Part shown: one piece after another, positions 8,091 through 15,901 of the stretch
How positions within the stretch are numbered: the stretch's first letter is position 1
Layout: every line of letters starts with the position of its first letter
Source: Betaproteobacteria bacterium
GTDB taxonomy: Bacteria; Pseudomonadota; Gammaproteobacteria; Burkholderiales; Burkholderiaceae_C
Assembly (NCBI GenBank): GCA_016868355.1
Contig: VGHB01000003.1
Coordinates: forward strand, 62,001 to 126,000
Length of the DNA: 64,000 nucleotides
Reading direction: 5' to 3'
Program-made: the position numbers and the translations under genes
The notes under the pieces: model-generated
Database searches by the model: none
What the model was told of the DNA's origin: nothing
What the model saw: only the letters and a program-made list of their open reading frames with translations

Positions 8091-9728
8091 TCAGATCGTC
8101 TTGCGCAAGCTGGCCGGTGCGATCTTCAGGGCCTCGCGGTACTTGGCCACGGTGCGGCGGGCCACCTGGATGCCTTGCTCAGCCAGCATGTCCGAGAGAT
8201 GGTTATCGGACAAAGGCTTCTTGGGGTCTTCGGCAGCAATGAATTGCTTGATCAGGGCTCGAACCGCTGTGCTGGAGGCGTTGCCGCCGGCTTCGGTGTT
8301 CAGCGAAGAGCCGAAGAAGTACTTGAGCTCATAAGTGCCAAAGGGCGTGGCCATGTACTTGGCTGTGGTGACGCGCGAGATGGTGCTTTCGTGCAGGCCA
8401 AGCTCGTCGGCAATCTCGCGCAGCACCAGGGGCTTCATCGCAATTTCGCCGTGGGTGAAAAAGTTCTTTTGCCGCTCTGCGATGGCCGACGACACGCGCA
8501 AGATGGTGTCAAAGCGCTGCTGGACGTTCTTCATGAACCAGCGCGCCTCTTGCAGATGGCTAGACAGCGGCGAGGCGTTCTTGCCCCGGCCCTTGAGCGC
8601 GCCGGCATAGAGTTCGTTGATGCGCAGCTTGGGCATCACGTCTGGATTGAGCACTACGCGAAAGACACGCCCAGCGCGCTGCACGATGACGTCGGGAATG
8701 ACGATGGCGTCCACGTCTGGGGCGAAGGCGCGGCCTGGTTTGGGGTCGCACTGGCGGATCAACTGTTGTGCCCAGCGCAGGTCTTGCTCGTCACACCCGG
8801 TGGCAGCCATCAGCTTCTTGGTGTCGCGCTTAGCCAGCAGGTCGAGGTGGCGAGCCACGATCAACAAGGCGAGTTCGCGCTCCGGGTTGGGCGTCATGGC
8901 GCACAGTTGCAGCGTGAGGCATTCGGGTAAGTGGCGTGCGCCCACACCCACCGGGTCGAGGGCTTGCAGCCACTTGAGGGCACAGTTCAAGCGATCGACG
9001 AGTTCTTCAAGGGCCGCCGGCGCCGGTTCATCGCTCTCTTGCCCATCACCGTCAGCGGCGTTGGCCTCCGCCCCAGAGGGCAGCCCCAACAAGGCCCGGG
9101 CGATCTCTTCGATCGAGTCTTCAAGCCAGCCATCTTCGTTGAGCGAATCGATGAGAACCTGTAGCGCAGCGCGGTCCGCTTCGGACAGGCGCATGCCAGC
9201 CAACTGCGCCTGCAAATGCTCGGTCAGGGTGATGAGCCCACGGTCTTGTTCGTTAGGGCCCTCGTTGTCGTCGCGATTGGCAGTGCTGCCCGAGCCCGCC
9301 ATGCTGGGCAGCTCTCGAATGCCATCAAAGTCATCTGACTCGGTGCCGTTTTCCCAATCGGGCTGGGCGGTGGTGCCGAAGTCGGCATCGGCCAGGCCTG
9401 CTGCTTCGTTAGGCTCCCAATCAGCGCTGGCTTCACCACCCGGCTCGGTCGGCGCCGCGTTGGCGGCCTCGTCACCGCCGGTGGTGCTATCGGTCCGGTC
9501 GCGCAGGCGCTCTGAAGCTGCGGCATCGGCGCGCGCAGCCGCATCCAGCGACGCCTCAAATGCTGAAGGAGCCTCGTCTTCCATCTCCAGGAAGGGATTG
9601 GCCTCGAGCATTTGCCCCACTTCCTGTTGCAGCTCCAGCGTGGACAGCTGCAACAAGCGGATCGACTGCTGCAACTGCGGCGTAAGCGCCAGGTGCTGCG
9701 ACAGCCGAACCTGCAGGGAGGTTTTCAT
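8091..9728 (-). CDS. rpoN: RNA polymerase sigma-54 factor
   Basis: A 545-residue sigma-54. The N-terminal activator-interacting region is Gln/Leu-rich (SLQVRLSQHLALTPQLQQSIRLL), followed by an acidic, Ala-rich region II (about residues 50-150), the core-binding domain, a helix-turn-helix region and the RpoN box ARRTVAKYRE near the C-terminus, which contacts the -24 element. All hallmark parts are present and the length is normal to slightly long. It sits directly downstream of lptB, as in most proteobacteria, but the usual hpf/raiA gene is replaced here by the rlmL-like gene. A consensus sigma-54 promoter occurs in this window before urtA. Confidence 0.96.
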   Translation of the reverse strand: MKTSLQVRLSQHLALTPQLQQSIRLLQLSTLELQQEVGQMLEANPFLEMEDEAPSAFEASLDAAARADAAASERLRDRTDSTTGGDEAANAAPTEPGGEASADWEPNEAAGLADADFGTTAQPDWENGTESDDFDGIRELPSMAGSGSTANRDDNEGPNEQDRGLITLTEHLQAQLAGMRLSEADRAALQVLIDSLNEDGWLEDSIEEIARALLGLPSGAEANAADGDGQESDEPAPAALEELVDRLNCALKWLQALDPVGVGARHLPECLTLQLCAMTPNPERELALLIVARHLDLLAKRDTKKLMAATGCDEQDLRWAQQLIRQCDPKPGRAFAPDVDAIVIPDVIVQRAGRVFRVVLNPDVMPKLRINELYAGALKGRGKNASPLSSHLQEARWFMKNVQQRFDTILRVSSAIAERQKNFFTHGEIAMKPLVLREIADELGLHESTISRVTTAKYMATPFGTYELKYFFGSSLNTEAGGNASSTAVRALIKQFIAAEDPKKPLSDNHLSDMLAEQGIQVARRTVAKYREALKIAPASLRKTI

Positions 9729-9746
9729 GGTCTGCTCATCGCCGTG

Positions 9747-10526
9747 TCACAAGCGGAAATGCTCACCCAGGTACACCTTGCGCACCTGGGGGTTAGCGAC
9801 GATGTCGGCCGGCGTGCCTTCGGCCAACACGCGCCCATCGCTGACGATATAGGCCCGGTCACAGATGCCCAGGGTTTCGCGAACATTGTGGTCAGTGATC
9901 AGCACCCCGATACCACGGCCCTTGAGAAAACCGATGATGCGCTGAATTTCCAGCACTGCGATGGGGTCTACACCCGCAAAGGGCTCGTCAAGCAGAATGA
10001 AACGCGGCTGTGTAGCCAGTGCGCGTGCGATCTCCACGCGACGTCGTTCGCCACCCGACAGGGCTGATGCTGCGACATGGCGGATACGTTGAATCGACAA
10101 GTCATCAAGCAGGCTGTTAAGCCGCTCTTCGATGTCCGCTTCGCCCAGGGGTTTGCCGTCGTGACCGCGCTGCAATTCCAGCACCGCGCGGATGTTGTCT
10201 TCTACATTCAGACGACGAAAGATCGAGGCTTCCTGCGGCAGATAGCTCAGGCCCAGCCGTGAGCGTTGGTGTATGGGCTGGTCCTGCACTGCTTGCCCGT
10301 CGATGAGGATGGTGCCAGCGTCGGCGCGCACCAGGCCCACCACCATGTAGAAGGTGGTGGTCTTGCCCGCGCCGTTGGGGCCCAGCAGCCCCACCACTTC
10401 GCCCGGACAGACCCGCAGGTGGCCCCCATCGACTACGGCACGCGTGCCGTAGCGCTTGACCAGACCCGCGGCCTCCAGCCCGGTGCTCCTGTGGCCTGCG
10501 TCGCTCATTCGCTCGGGCGCGTTCAT
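9747..10526 (-). CDS. lptB: LPS export ABC transporter ATP-binding protein
   Basis: A 259-residue cytoplasmic ATPase of the LptB2FG complex that extracts lipopolysaccharide from the inner membrane. Walker [12 protein letters not shown]-loop [11 protein letters not shown] (the LptB signature), ABC signature [15 protein letters not shown] and Walker [14 protein letters not shown] are all present, with the H-switch in TDHNVRETL. Its start overlaps the lptA stop by four bases. The order kdsD-kdsC-lptC-lptA-lptB-rpoN is the classical one. Confidence 0.96.
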   Translation of the reverse strand: MNAPERMSDAGHRSTGLEAAGLVKRYGTRAVVDGGHLRVCPGEVVGLLGPNGAGKTTTFYMVVGLVRADAGTILIDGQAVQDQPIHQRSRLGLSYLPQEASIFRRLNVEDNIRAVLELQRGHDGKPLGEADIEERLNSLLDDLSIQRIRHVAASALSGGERRRVEIARALATQPRFILLDEPFAGVDPIAVLEIQRIIGFLKGRGIGVLITDHNVRETLGICDRAYIVSDGRVLAEGTPADIVANPQVRKVYLGEHFRL

Positions 10527-11263
10527 CGCCGGGCGGGCGCAGTGTTGCCAGACGGGGCTGCGCTTGCAGGCGCAGCCGGCGGTGTGGCTGGCGGCGGTGC
10601 AATGAACACACCTCGAACCCGGTCGACGCGGCCGTCGCTGCCTGAACGCTCGGCAGGGGCCACGCTGAAGGTCTCGCGGCTGCCGTTCCAGACGATGGTT
10701 TCGCCCTGAACCTCATCGGCCAGCTGCGCACCACGCAGGCGGCGCACCACAGCCTTGCCGCTCAGGCGGATCAAGGACTCTCGGCTGTCGTATTCAATCA
10801 GGTCCGCGCGTCCTTCAACGAACTCGTCCACGCCGTCACGCTTCTCGCGGATCTGCGCGGGCTGCTCGGGCCTGCCGCGGGCGGTCGCCGTGCGATGGCC
10901 TTCGGCAACTTCTGTGAGCTCAACGCGGTCAGCCACGATGCGCAGGGTGCCCTGGGTCAGCACCACCCGGCCGTTGAACACCACCACCCGGCGCGCCATG
11001 TCGACGGTGCTGCTCTGGTCAGCCTCGATCTTCAGAGGCAGTTGTCGGTCGGCCCTCTCCGCAAGGGCCACAGCGGGCCCGACCGCGCTGGCCAGGCCCA
11101 GAGCCAGCCTAAGGGCGCTTTGCCAAACCCCGCGATGGGCCCATCCACGCTCCCCGGCGCCAATGCACCGCTTAGCCGTGCAGGCCCCATCCACCAGGGG
11201 ACATAGGTCGTGCGGGGCTGATCGGTGAGCGCGGGCGGGAATCATCGGCAGCTGGGATGCCAC
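10523..11263 (-). CDS. lptA: LPS transport periplasmic protein LptA
   Basis: Periplasmic OstA/LptA-family protein that forms the bridge for lipopolysaccharide between LptC and LptD. Beta-jellyroll features are visible: [25 protein letters not shown] near the start of the mature part, then [25 protein letters not shown] hydrophobic signal segment ([17 protein letters not shown]) ends near residue 68, so the first 45 residues are probably too long and the true start uncertain; 11263 is a GTG and 11245 an ATG in frame. An Ala/Pro-rich tail follows the jellyroll. Coupled to lptB by a four-base overlap. Confidence 0.88.
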   Translation of the reverse strand: MASQLPMIPARAHRSAPHDLCPLVDGACTAKRCIGAGERGWAHRGVWQSALRLALGLASAVGPAVALAERADRQLPLKIEADQSSTVDMARRVVVFNGRVVLTQGTLRIVADRVELTEVAEGHRTATARGRPEQPAQIREKRDGVDEFVEGRADLIEYDSRESLIRLSGKAVVRRLRGAQLADEVQGETIVWNGSRETFSVAPAERSGSDGRVDRVRGVFIAPPPATPPAAPASAAPSGNTAPARR

Positions 11264-11290
11264 TAAGGCACGAAACTTGCTGCGCTGATT

Positions 11291-11971
11291 CTAGCGGCCG
11301 CTCTGCGGCGGCGCGCGGTTTTGGGACGCCGTGCGTGCGGCCATCTGTGCTTTCAGCGGGCCCTTCAGTTCAAGCCGCGAGCCGCTTTGCTCATATTCGA
11401 AACCAGCGGCCTGCACCCAAAGGTCGCCCTGGCGCCACTGAACCGGCTCGAGGGTCCAGGCACGCCCGGCCTGCAAGTCCAGCTCCAACACACTGGTGCG
11501 CGCATTGAAAGCAGCCTGGGATGCAGACGCCTCTCGGCTGAAGCGCACATCACCCTGCAAGCGCACCCGCTGACCATCGTTGGTCAACACCGCCTGTTCG
11601 GCTTGTGCCAAAACCGCACCTTCGGGATGGTCTGCCAAGAGCCAGGCCCCTTCCAAGTCCACCCGGTCGCCCACCGGGTAGTGGCGGACTTCGCGCGCCC
11701 GTACGCGAGCCAGCAACGAACCGTCGCCCCGGTAGCGTACCAACTCCACCTCGCCCAGGATGTAGTCGGGTGCCTGAGATAGCGGCTCGGCCGGCCGCGT
11801 GGCGGAGGGCACCGGCGTGATGCGCACCAGCCACCAGGTCAGCGCGGCCAGCGCCAGCATCAGCAACAGTGGAAGGTAGGTCGACAGAAAGTCGCGCAGC
11901 CGGATCGACCAGTGCTCGGTCACCGCCGCGCTGCGCGCGATGCGCGATTCGGCTGCATCGCCCAGTGCCAT
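11291..11971 (-). CDS. lptC: LPS export ABC transporter periplasmic protein LptC
   Basis: Bitopic inner-membrane protein that passes LPS from LptB2FG to LptA. One transmembrane helix (STYLPLLLMLALAALTWWLV) lies near residue 20, followed by the periplasmic jellyroll with PDYILGEVELVRY and EGAWLLADHPEGAVLAQA. Start is uncertain: ATG 11971 is used here; a GTG at 11995, one base after the kdsC stop, would add eight residues. Neither has a clear ribosome site. Length about 226 residues is normal. Confidence 0.88.
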   Translation of the reverse strand: MALGDAAESRIARSAAVTEHWSIRLRDFLSTYLPLLLMLALAALTWWLVRITPVPSATRPAEPLSQAPDYILGEVELVRYRGDGSLLARVRAREVRHYPVGDRVDLEGAWLLADHPEGAVLAQAEQAVLTNDGQRVRLQGDVRFSREASASQAAFNARTSVLELDLQAGRAWTLEPVQWRQGDLWVQAAGFEYEQSGSRLELKGPLKAQMAARTASQNRAPPQSGR

Positions 11972-11996
11972 TGAACGTTGCGACAGCTCCGGCACC

Positions 11997-12623
11997 TCAG
12001 CGCGCGTCCAGGGTGGTGAGGTGGCCATTGAGCAGCGCCGCATAGGCGCCCTTGGCGATGAGCAGGAGGTCACAGCATTCACGCACGGCACCCATGCCGG
12101 CCGGCGCCGCCGTCACATGATGGGCTAAGGCCCGCACCTCGGTGTGCGCACCCGGCGGCACGCAGGCAAAGCCCACCCGCTGCAGCAGCGGCAAGTCCGG
12201 CCAATCGTCTCCCATGGCGGCCGAATCGCCCCAGTCCAGCTTCAGATCCGCCAGCACCGCTTGGGCCGCGGCGACCTTGTCCTGAACCCCATAGTGGGCA
12301 TGCGCCAAGCCCAAATCGGCCACCCGACGGCGCACCGCTGCCGAGTCGCGGCCGGTGATCACCACCGGCGTGACGCCGCCTTGGGCTAGCAGCTTCAAGC
12401 CGTGGCCGTCCAGGGCGTGAAAAGCCTTCACCACCTCGCCCTCGGCCCCAATCCAAAGGCTGCCATCGGTGAGCACGCCGTCCACATCGAAAAAGCACAC
12501 CTTGACGCCGAGCGCGCCCGCGCTGCTGTTCGTGCCCTGCGCCGCCAACAGGGTTTCGGGCGAAAAGCGCTGAACCGGCTGCAACAGTCGCTGGGGCTGG
12601 CTGGGGTGTGGTGGGTTCATCAA
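11997..12623 (-). CDS. kdsC: 3-deoxy-D-manno-octulosonate-8-phosphate phosphatase
   Basis: HAD-superfamily phosphatase that removes phosphate from Kdo-8-P, the last step before Kdo activation for LPS inner core. HAD motif I is FFDVDGVLTDG (nucleophile Asp), motif II VITGRDS, and the motif IV region is MGDDWPDLPLL. At 208 residues it is 20-30 longer than typical KdsC because of an N-terminal extension rich in Pro/Gln. The first ATG overlaps the kdsD stop by four bases, which supports the long start. Confidence 0.94.
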   Translation of the reverse strand: MMNPPHPSQPQRLLQPVQRFSPETLLAAQGTNSSAGALGVKVCFFDVDGVLTDGSLWIGAEGEVVKAFHALDGHGLKLLAQGGVTPVVITGRDSAAVRRRVADLGLAHAHYGVQDKVAAAQAVLADLKLDWGDSAAMGDDWPDLPLLQRVGFACVPPGAHTEVRALAHHVTAAPAGMGAVRECCDLLLIAKGAYAALLNGHLTTLDAR

Positions 12624-13600
12624 ATCACCTTGGCTTTCAGCAGATCGTTGGTGTTGACGGCCCCTACGATGCAGCCGGCTGCATCGACCACCAGCACGCT
12701 GGTGATGCGGTGGGCTTCCATCAGATCAGCCGCCTCAACCGCCAACGCCGAGTCGGGCACCAAGCGCGGCTTGGGTTGCATCACATCGCCAGCACACAGC
12801 GTGAGCAGGTCGCGGCCCTGATGACCCGACTCGATGAGCCGGCGCAGGTCGCCGTCGGTGAAGATGCCCAGGGCGTGGCCCTGATCGTCCACCACGGCCG
12901 CAAAGCCCAGGCCTTTTGCGCTCATGGTGCGCAGCAAGTCGCTGAAGCCGGTTGAGGTCTGAACCAGGGGCAGCGCCGAACCCTGGCGCATGAGGTCACG
13001 CACATGGATTAGCAGCTTGCGCCCCAAGGACCCCCCAGGGTGCGAACGGGCAAAGTCTTCGGGCTTGAAGCCGCGGGCGTCCAGCAAGGCCACCGCCAGC
13101 GCGTCGCCCAAGGCCATCTGGGCGGTGGTGCTGGCCGTGGGGGCCAGGTTCAGGGGGCAAGCCTCTTGTTCTACCGCACAGCTCAAGACCTCATCGGCGT
13201 GCAGGGCCAGGGTGGAGCCCTCATGGCCGGTGATGGCCAGCAAGGGCACCATCAGGCGCTTGAGCACCGGCAAGATGACGTTGAGTTCTTCGCTTTCGCC
13301 AGAGTGGCTGATGGCCAACACCACATCGTGCGAGGTGACCATGCCCAAATCCCCATGGCTGGCTTCTGCTGGATGCACAAACATCGCCGGCGTGCCCGTG
13401 GAGGCCAGCGTGGCCACAATCTTGCGGCCCACATGGCCGCTCTTGCCCATCCCCATGACCACCACGCGGCCGCGGCATCGCAGGATGCGCATCACGCAGC
13501 CCGCGAACGAGTCGCCCAAACGGGCCTTGAGGTCCCGCAAGGCTGCGGCCTCGATGTCCAAGGTGCGGTGGGCCAGTTCGAGCGCGCGTTGAGGGTTCAT
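12620..13600 (-). CDS. kdsD: Arabinose-5-phosphate isomerase
   Basis: SIS-domain isomerase converting ribulose-5-phosphate to arabinose-5-phosphate, the first step of Kdo synthesis. The SIS domain contains VVVMGMGKSGHVGRKI and the ISHSGESEELN phosphosugar loop; two CBS domains follow (DLMRQGSALPLV and DVMQPKPRLVPD). ATG 13600 (MNPQRALELA) is chosen; an upstream in-frame start at 13636 adds 12 residues without support. First gene of the Kdo/LPS-export operon; the 150-base gap to the divergent antiporter must hold its promoter. Confidence 0.95.
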   Translation of the reverse strand: MNPQRALELAHRTLDIEAAALRDLKARLGDSFAGCVMRILRCRGRVVVMGMGKSGHVGRKIVATLASTGTPAMFVHPAEASHGDLGMVTSHDVVLAISHSGESEELNVILPVLKRLMVPLLAITGHEGSTLALHADEVLSCAVEQEACPLNLAPTASTTAQMALGDALAVALLDARGFKPEDFARSHPGGSLGRKLLIHVRDLMRQGSALPLVQTSTGFSDLLRTMSAKGLGFAAVVDDQGHALGIFTDGDLRRLIESGHQGRDLLTLCAGDVMQPKPRLVPDSALAVEAADLMEAHRITSVLVVDAAGCIVGAVNTNDLLKAKVI

Positions 13601-13749
13601 GTGAGGTGCCAGTGGGTGCCCAAGCGATGGCCGCACACATCGGGTGTTGCCCGCTGTCCGCCGCTACCACGCCTGAGCGGCCATACTTGGAGCTGATGGA
13701 CTTTCTGGCCTTGCACGAGGCTGCCACGGATTAAAAGGATTTTAGGCAC

Positions 13750-15753
13750 TTGGCTACCGCGCTGGATCTTGCTTTGTTGTATCTGCTAGCCGCCGTGGTC
13801 GGTGTAGTGGGCTTTCGGCTGCTCAAGCTGCCGCCGATGCTGGGTTACCTGTCGGTGGGCGTGGTCATCGGCCCACACGCCTTGGGCCTGGCCGCCGACT
13901 CCGCCAGCGTCAAGTACCTGGCCGAATTCGGGGTGGTGTTTCTGATGTTCGTGATTGGGTTGGAATTCAACCTGCCCAAGTTACGCAGCATGCGAACCCT
14001 GGTCTTCGGCCTGGGTCTATCGCAAGTGGTGTTGACCATAGCCGGCGCGCTGATGGGCCACGCCTTGTTGGCCTGGCTGTTCATCCGCTACGGCAGCGGA
14101 TGGGACCTGGACTGGCGCGGTGCGGTGGTCTTGGGCGGAGCGATGGCCATGAGCAGCACGGCCATCGTCGTCAAGCTCATGGCCGAGCGGCTGGAGCTGG
14201 AGTCCGAACATGGCAAACGCGTCATGGGCGTACTGCTGTTTCAGGACTTGGCCGTGGTGCCCTTGTTGGTGCTGATCCCAGCGCTGGGCACCGGGTCGGA
14301 TGCGCACGGGCTGCTGGTGTCCATGGGCTTGGCGCTGGTCAAGGCCGCGGTGGTGCTGACCCTGCTCCTGGTGGGTGGGCAAAGGGTGATGCGCTGGTGG
14401 TTGACCATGGTGGCCCGGCGCAAGAGCGAAGAGCTCTTTGTGCTGAACCTGCTGCTGGTGACCCTGGGCCTGGCCTGGCTCACCGAGCATGCGGGCCTGT
14501 CCCTGGCCCTGGGATCCTTCTTGGCCGGCATGCTGATTGCCGAGACCGAGTACAAGCACCAGGTGGAAACAGACATTCGGCCCTTCCACGATGTGCTGCT
14601 GGGTTTGTTCTTCATCACCATCGGCATGAAGCTGGACTGGCGGCCGATCCTGGACCAGTGGGGCCTGGTGCTCTTGCTCACGCTGATCCCTGTGGTGGCC
14701 AAGGCGGTGTTGGTCACCGTGCTGGCAAGGGCGTTTCGAGCGCCCACCGGTGTGGCCGTGCGAACCGGCCTGTACTTGGCGCAGGCCGGCGAGTTCGGCT
14801 TCGTCTTGCTGGCTCTTGGGGCTGAGCAGAAGCTGATCGACCCCCAGTGGGCGAGCCCCGTGCTTGCCTCGATGGTGTTGTCAATGCTGGCCACTCCCTT
14901 TCTCATTGTCCACAGCAATGCGTTGGTGGCCCGGTTGGTGGCCAGCGACTGGCTGATGCAATCGGTGCAGCTGACCTCAATTGCCAAGAAGAGCATGCGC
15001 ACCGAGGCGCACATCATCATTGCGGGTTACGGACGCAGCGGACAAAACCTGGCGCGCATCCTGGAACGAGAAGCCATTCCTTACATGGCCCTGGACCTGG
15101 ACCCCGACCGGGTGCGCCAGGCGGCTGCGGCGGGGCAAAGTGTGGTCTTTGGCGATGCGGCACGCATCCAAAGCCTCATGGCCGCGGGACTGGCGCGGGC
15201 CAGTGCCGTGGTGGTGAGCTACCACGAGACGCCCTCGGCCATGAAGATTTTGCAATTGGTGCGCGAGCACGCGCCCAAGGTGCCGGTGCTGGTGCGCACC
15301 ATCGACGACACCGACCTGGAGAAGCTGCGAGCCGCCGGTGCCACCGAGGTGGTGCCGGAGGCGATCGAGGGGTCGCTTATGTTGGCTTCCCATGCCTTGG
15401 CCCTGGTGGGTGTGCCGATGCGGCGGGTGATTCGCATGACGCGCGATGCGCGCGACGCGCGCTATGGGCTGCTTCGCGGCTACTTCCATGGAGCCGATGA
15501 CGACACGGTGGAAGAACTGCAGCAGGCACGTTTGTTGACGGTGGGCCTGCCCAGTGCGTCGGCGGTAATCGGGCAACGACTGGGAGACCTGGCACTGCAC
15601 GCCATCGGGGTTGAGGTCGTGTCGGTGCGGCATGCCGGCGGCTCGGTGCTTCGGCCCGATGAGGCCCTGGTGCTGCAAGCCGACGACACCCTGGTCTTAT
15701 CCGGGGTGCCTGAGGCCTTGTCCCTGGCCGAAGCAAAACTCTTAAAGGGTTAA
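13750..15753 (+). CDS. Monovalent cation:proton antiporter-2 (KefB/YbaL type)
   Basis: A 667-residue CPA2-family protein. About 12 membrane helices occupy residues 1-390, with the family signatures GVVFLMFVIGLEF and FQDLAVVPLLVL. A RCK/TrkA-N domain with GYGRSGQNLA at residues 426-435 and a TrkA-C domain after about residue 585 follow. Such proteins are K+ efflux or K+/H+ antiporters gated by nucleotides or glutathione adducts; which ion is moved is not visible. The start is a TTG; no better in-frame ATG occurs before the first helix. Divergent from kdsD. Confidence 0.88.
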   Translation: MATALDLALLYLLAAVVGVVGFRLLKLPPMLGYLSVGVVIGPHALGLAADSASVKYLAEFGVVFLMFVIGLEFNLPKLRSMRTLVFGLGLSQVVLTIAGALMGHALLAWLFIRYGSGWDLDWRGAVVLGGAMAMSSTAIVVKLMAERLELESEHGKRVMGVLLFQDLAVVPLLVLIPALGTGSDAHGLLVSMGLALVKAAVVLTLLLVGGQRVMRWWLTMVARRKSEELFVLNLLLVTLGLAWLTEHAGLSLALGSFLAGMLIAETEYKHQVETDIRPFHDVLLGLFFITIGMKLDWRPILDQWGLVLLLTLIPVVAKAVLVTVLARAFRAPTGVAVRTGLYLAQAGEFGFVLLALGAEQKLIDPQWASPVLASMVLSMLATPFLIVHSNALVARLVASDWLMQSVQLTSIAKKSMRTEAHIIIAGYGRSGQNLARILEREAIPYMALDLDPDRVRQAAAAGQSVVFGDAARIQSLMAAGLARASAVVVSYHETPSAMKILQLVREHAPKVPVLVRTIDDTDLEKLRAAGATEVVPEAIEGSLMLASHALALVGVPMRRVIRMTRDARDARYGLLRGYFHGADDDTVEELQQARLLTVGLPSASAVIGQRLGDLALHAIGVEVVSVRHAGGSVLRPDEALVLQADDTLVLSGVPEALSLAEAKLLKG

Positions 15754-15798
15754 CCCCCCCGCCCTGCCGCCTTTGCGCCGCGATGACGCTCTCCATAA

Positions 15799-15820
15799 GT
15801 TGGGTCCGCCCAACAGTTTT
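15799..15820 (+). terminator. Possible weak intrinsic terminator after the antiporter gene
   Basis: GTTGGG (15799-15804), loop TCCG, CCCAAC (15809-15814), then AGTTTT. A six-pair stem with a short T-tract 46 bases past the antiporter stop and 80 before the TonB-receptor start. Confidence 0.35.
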
Positions 15821-15901
15821 AGCCCACTGATACCCTGTTTTCCACGGGCATAACCTGAAAGCGTGAATACTAAGGAACATTACTTTTACCGCTGCAACAC
15901 C

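Noticed and set aside
8617-9852. A 411-codon plus-strand open frame opposite rpoN
   Set aside because: Ser/Arg/Ala-rich shadow of a well-supported sigma-54 gene.
15747-15756. GGGTTAACCC palindrome, same as at 62365-62374
   Set aside because: Here it includes the stop codon and last codons of the antiporter gene; two copies of a ten-base palindrome in 64 kb may be chance.
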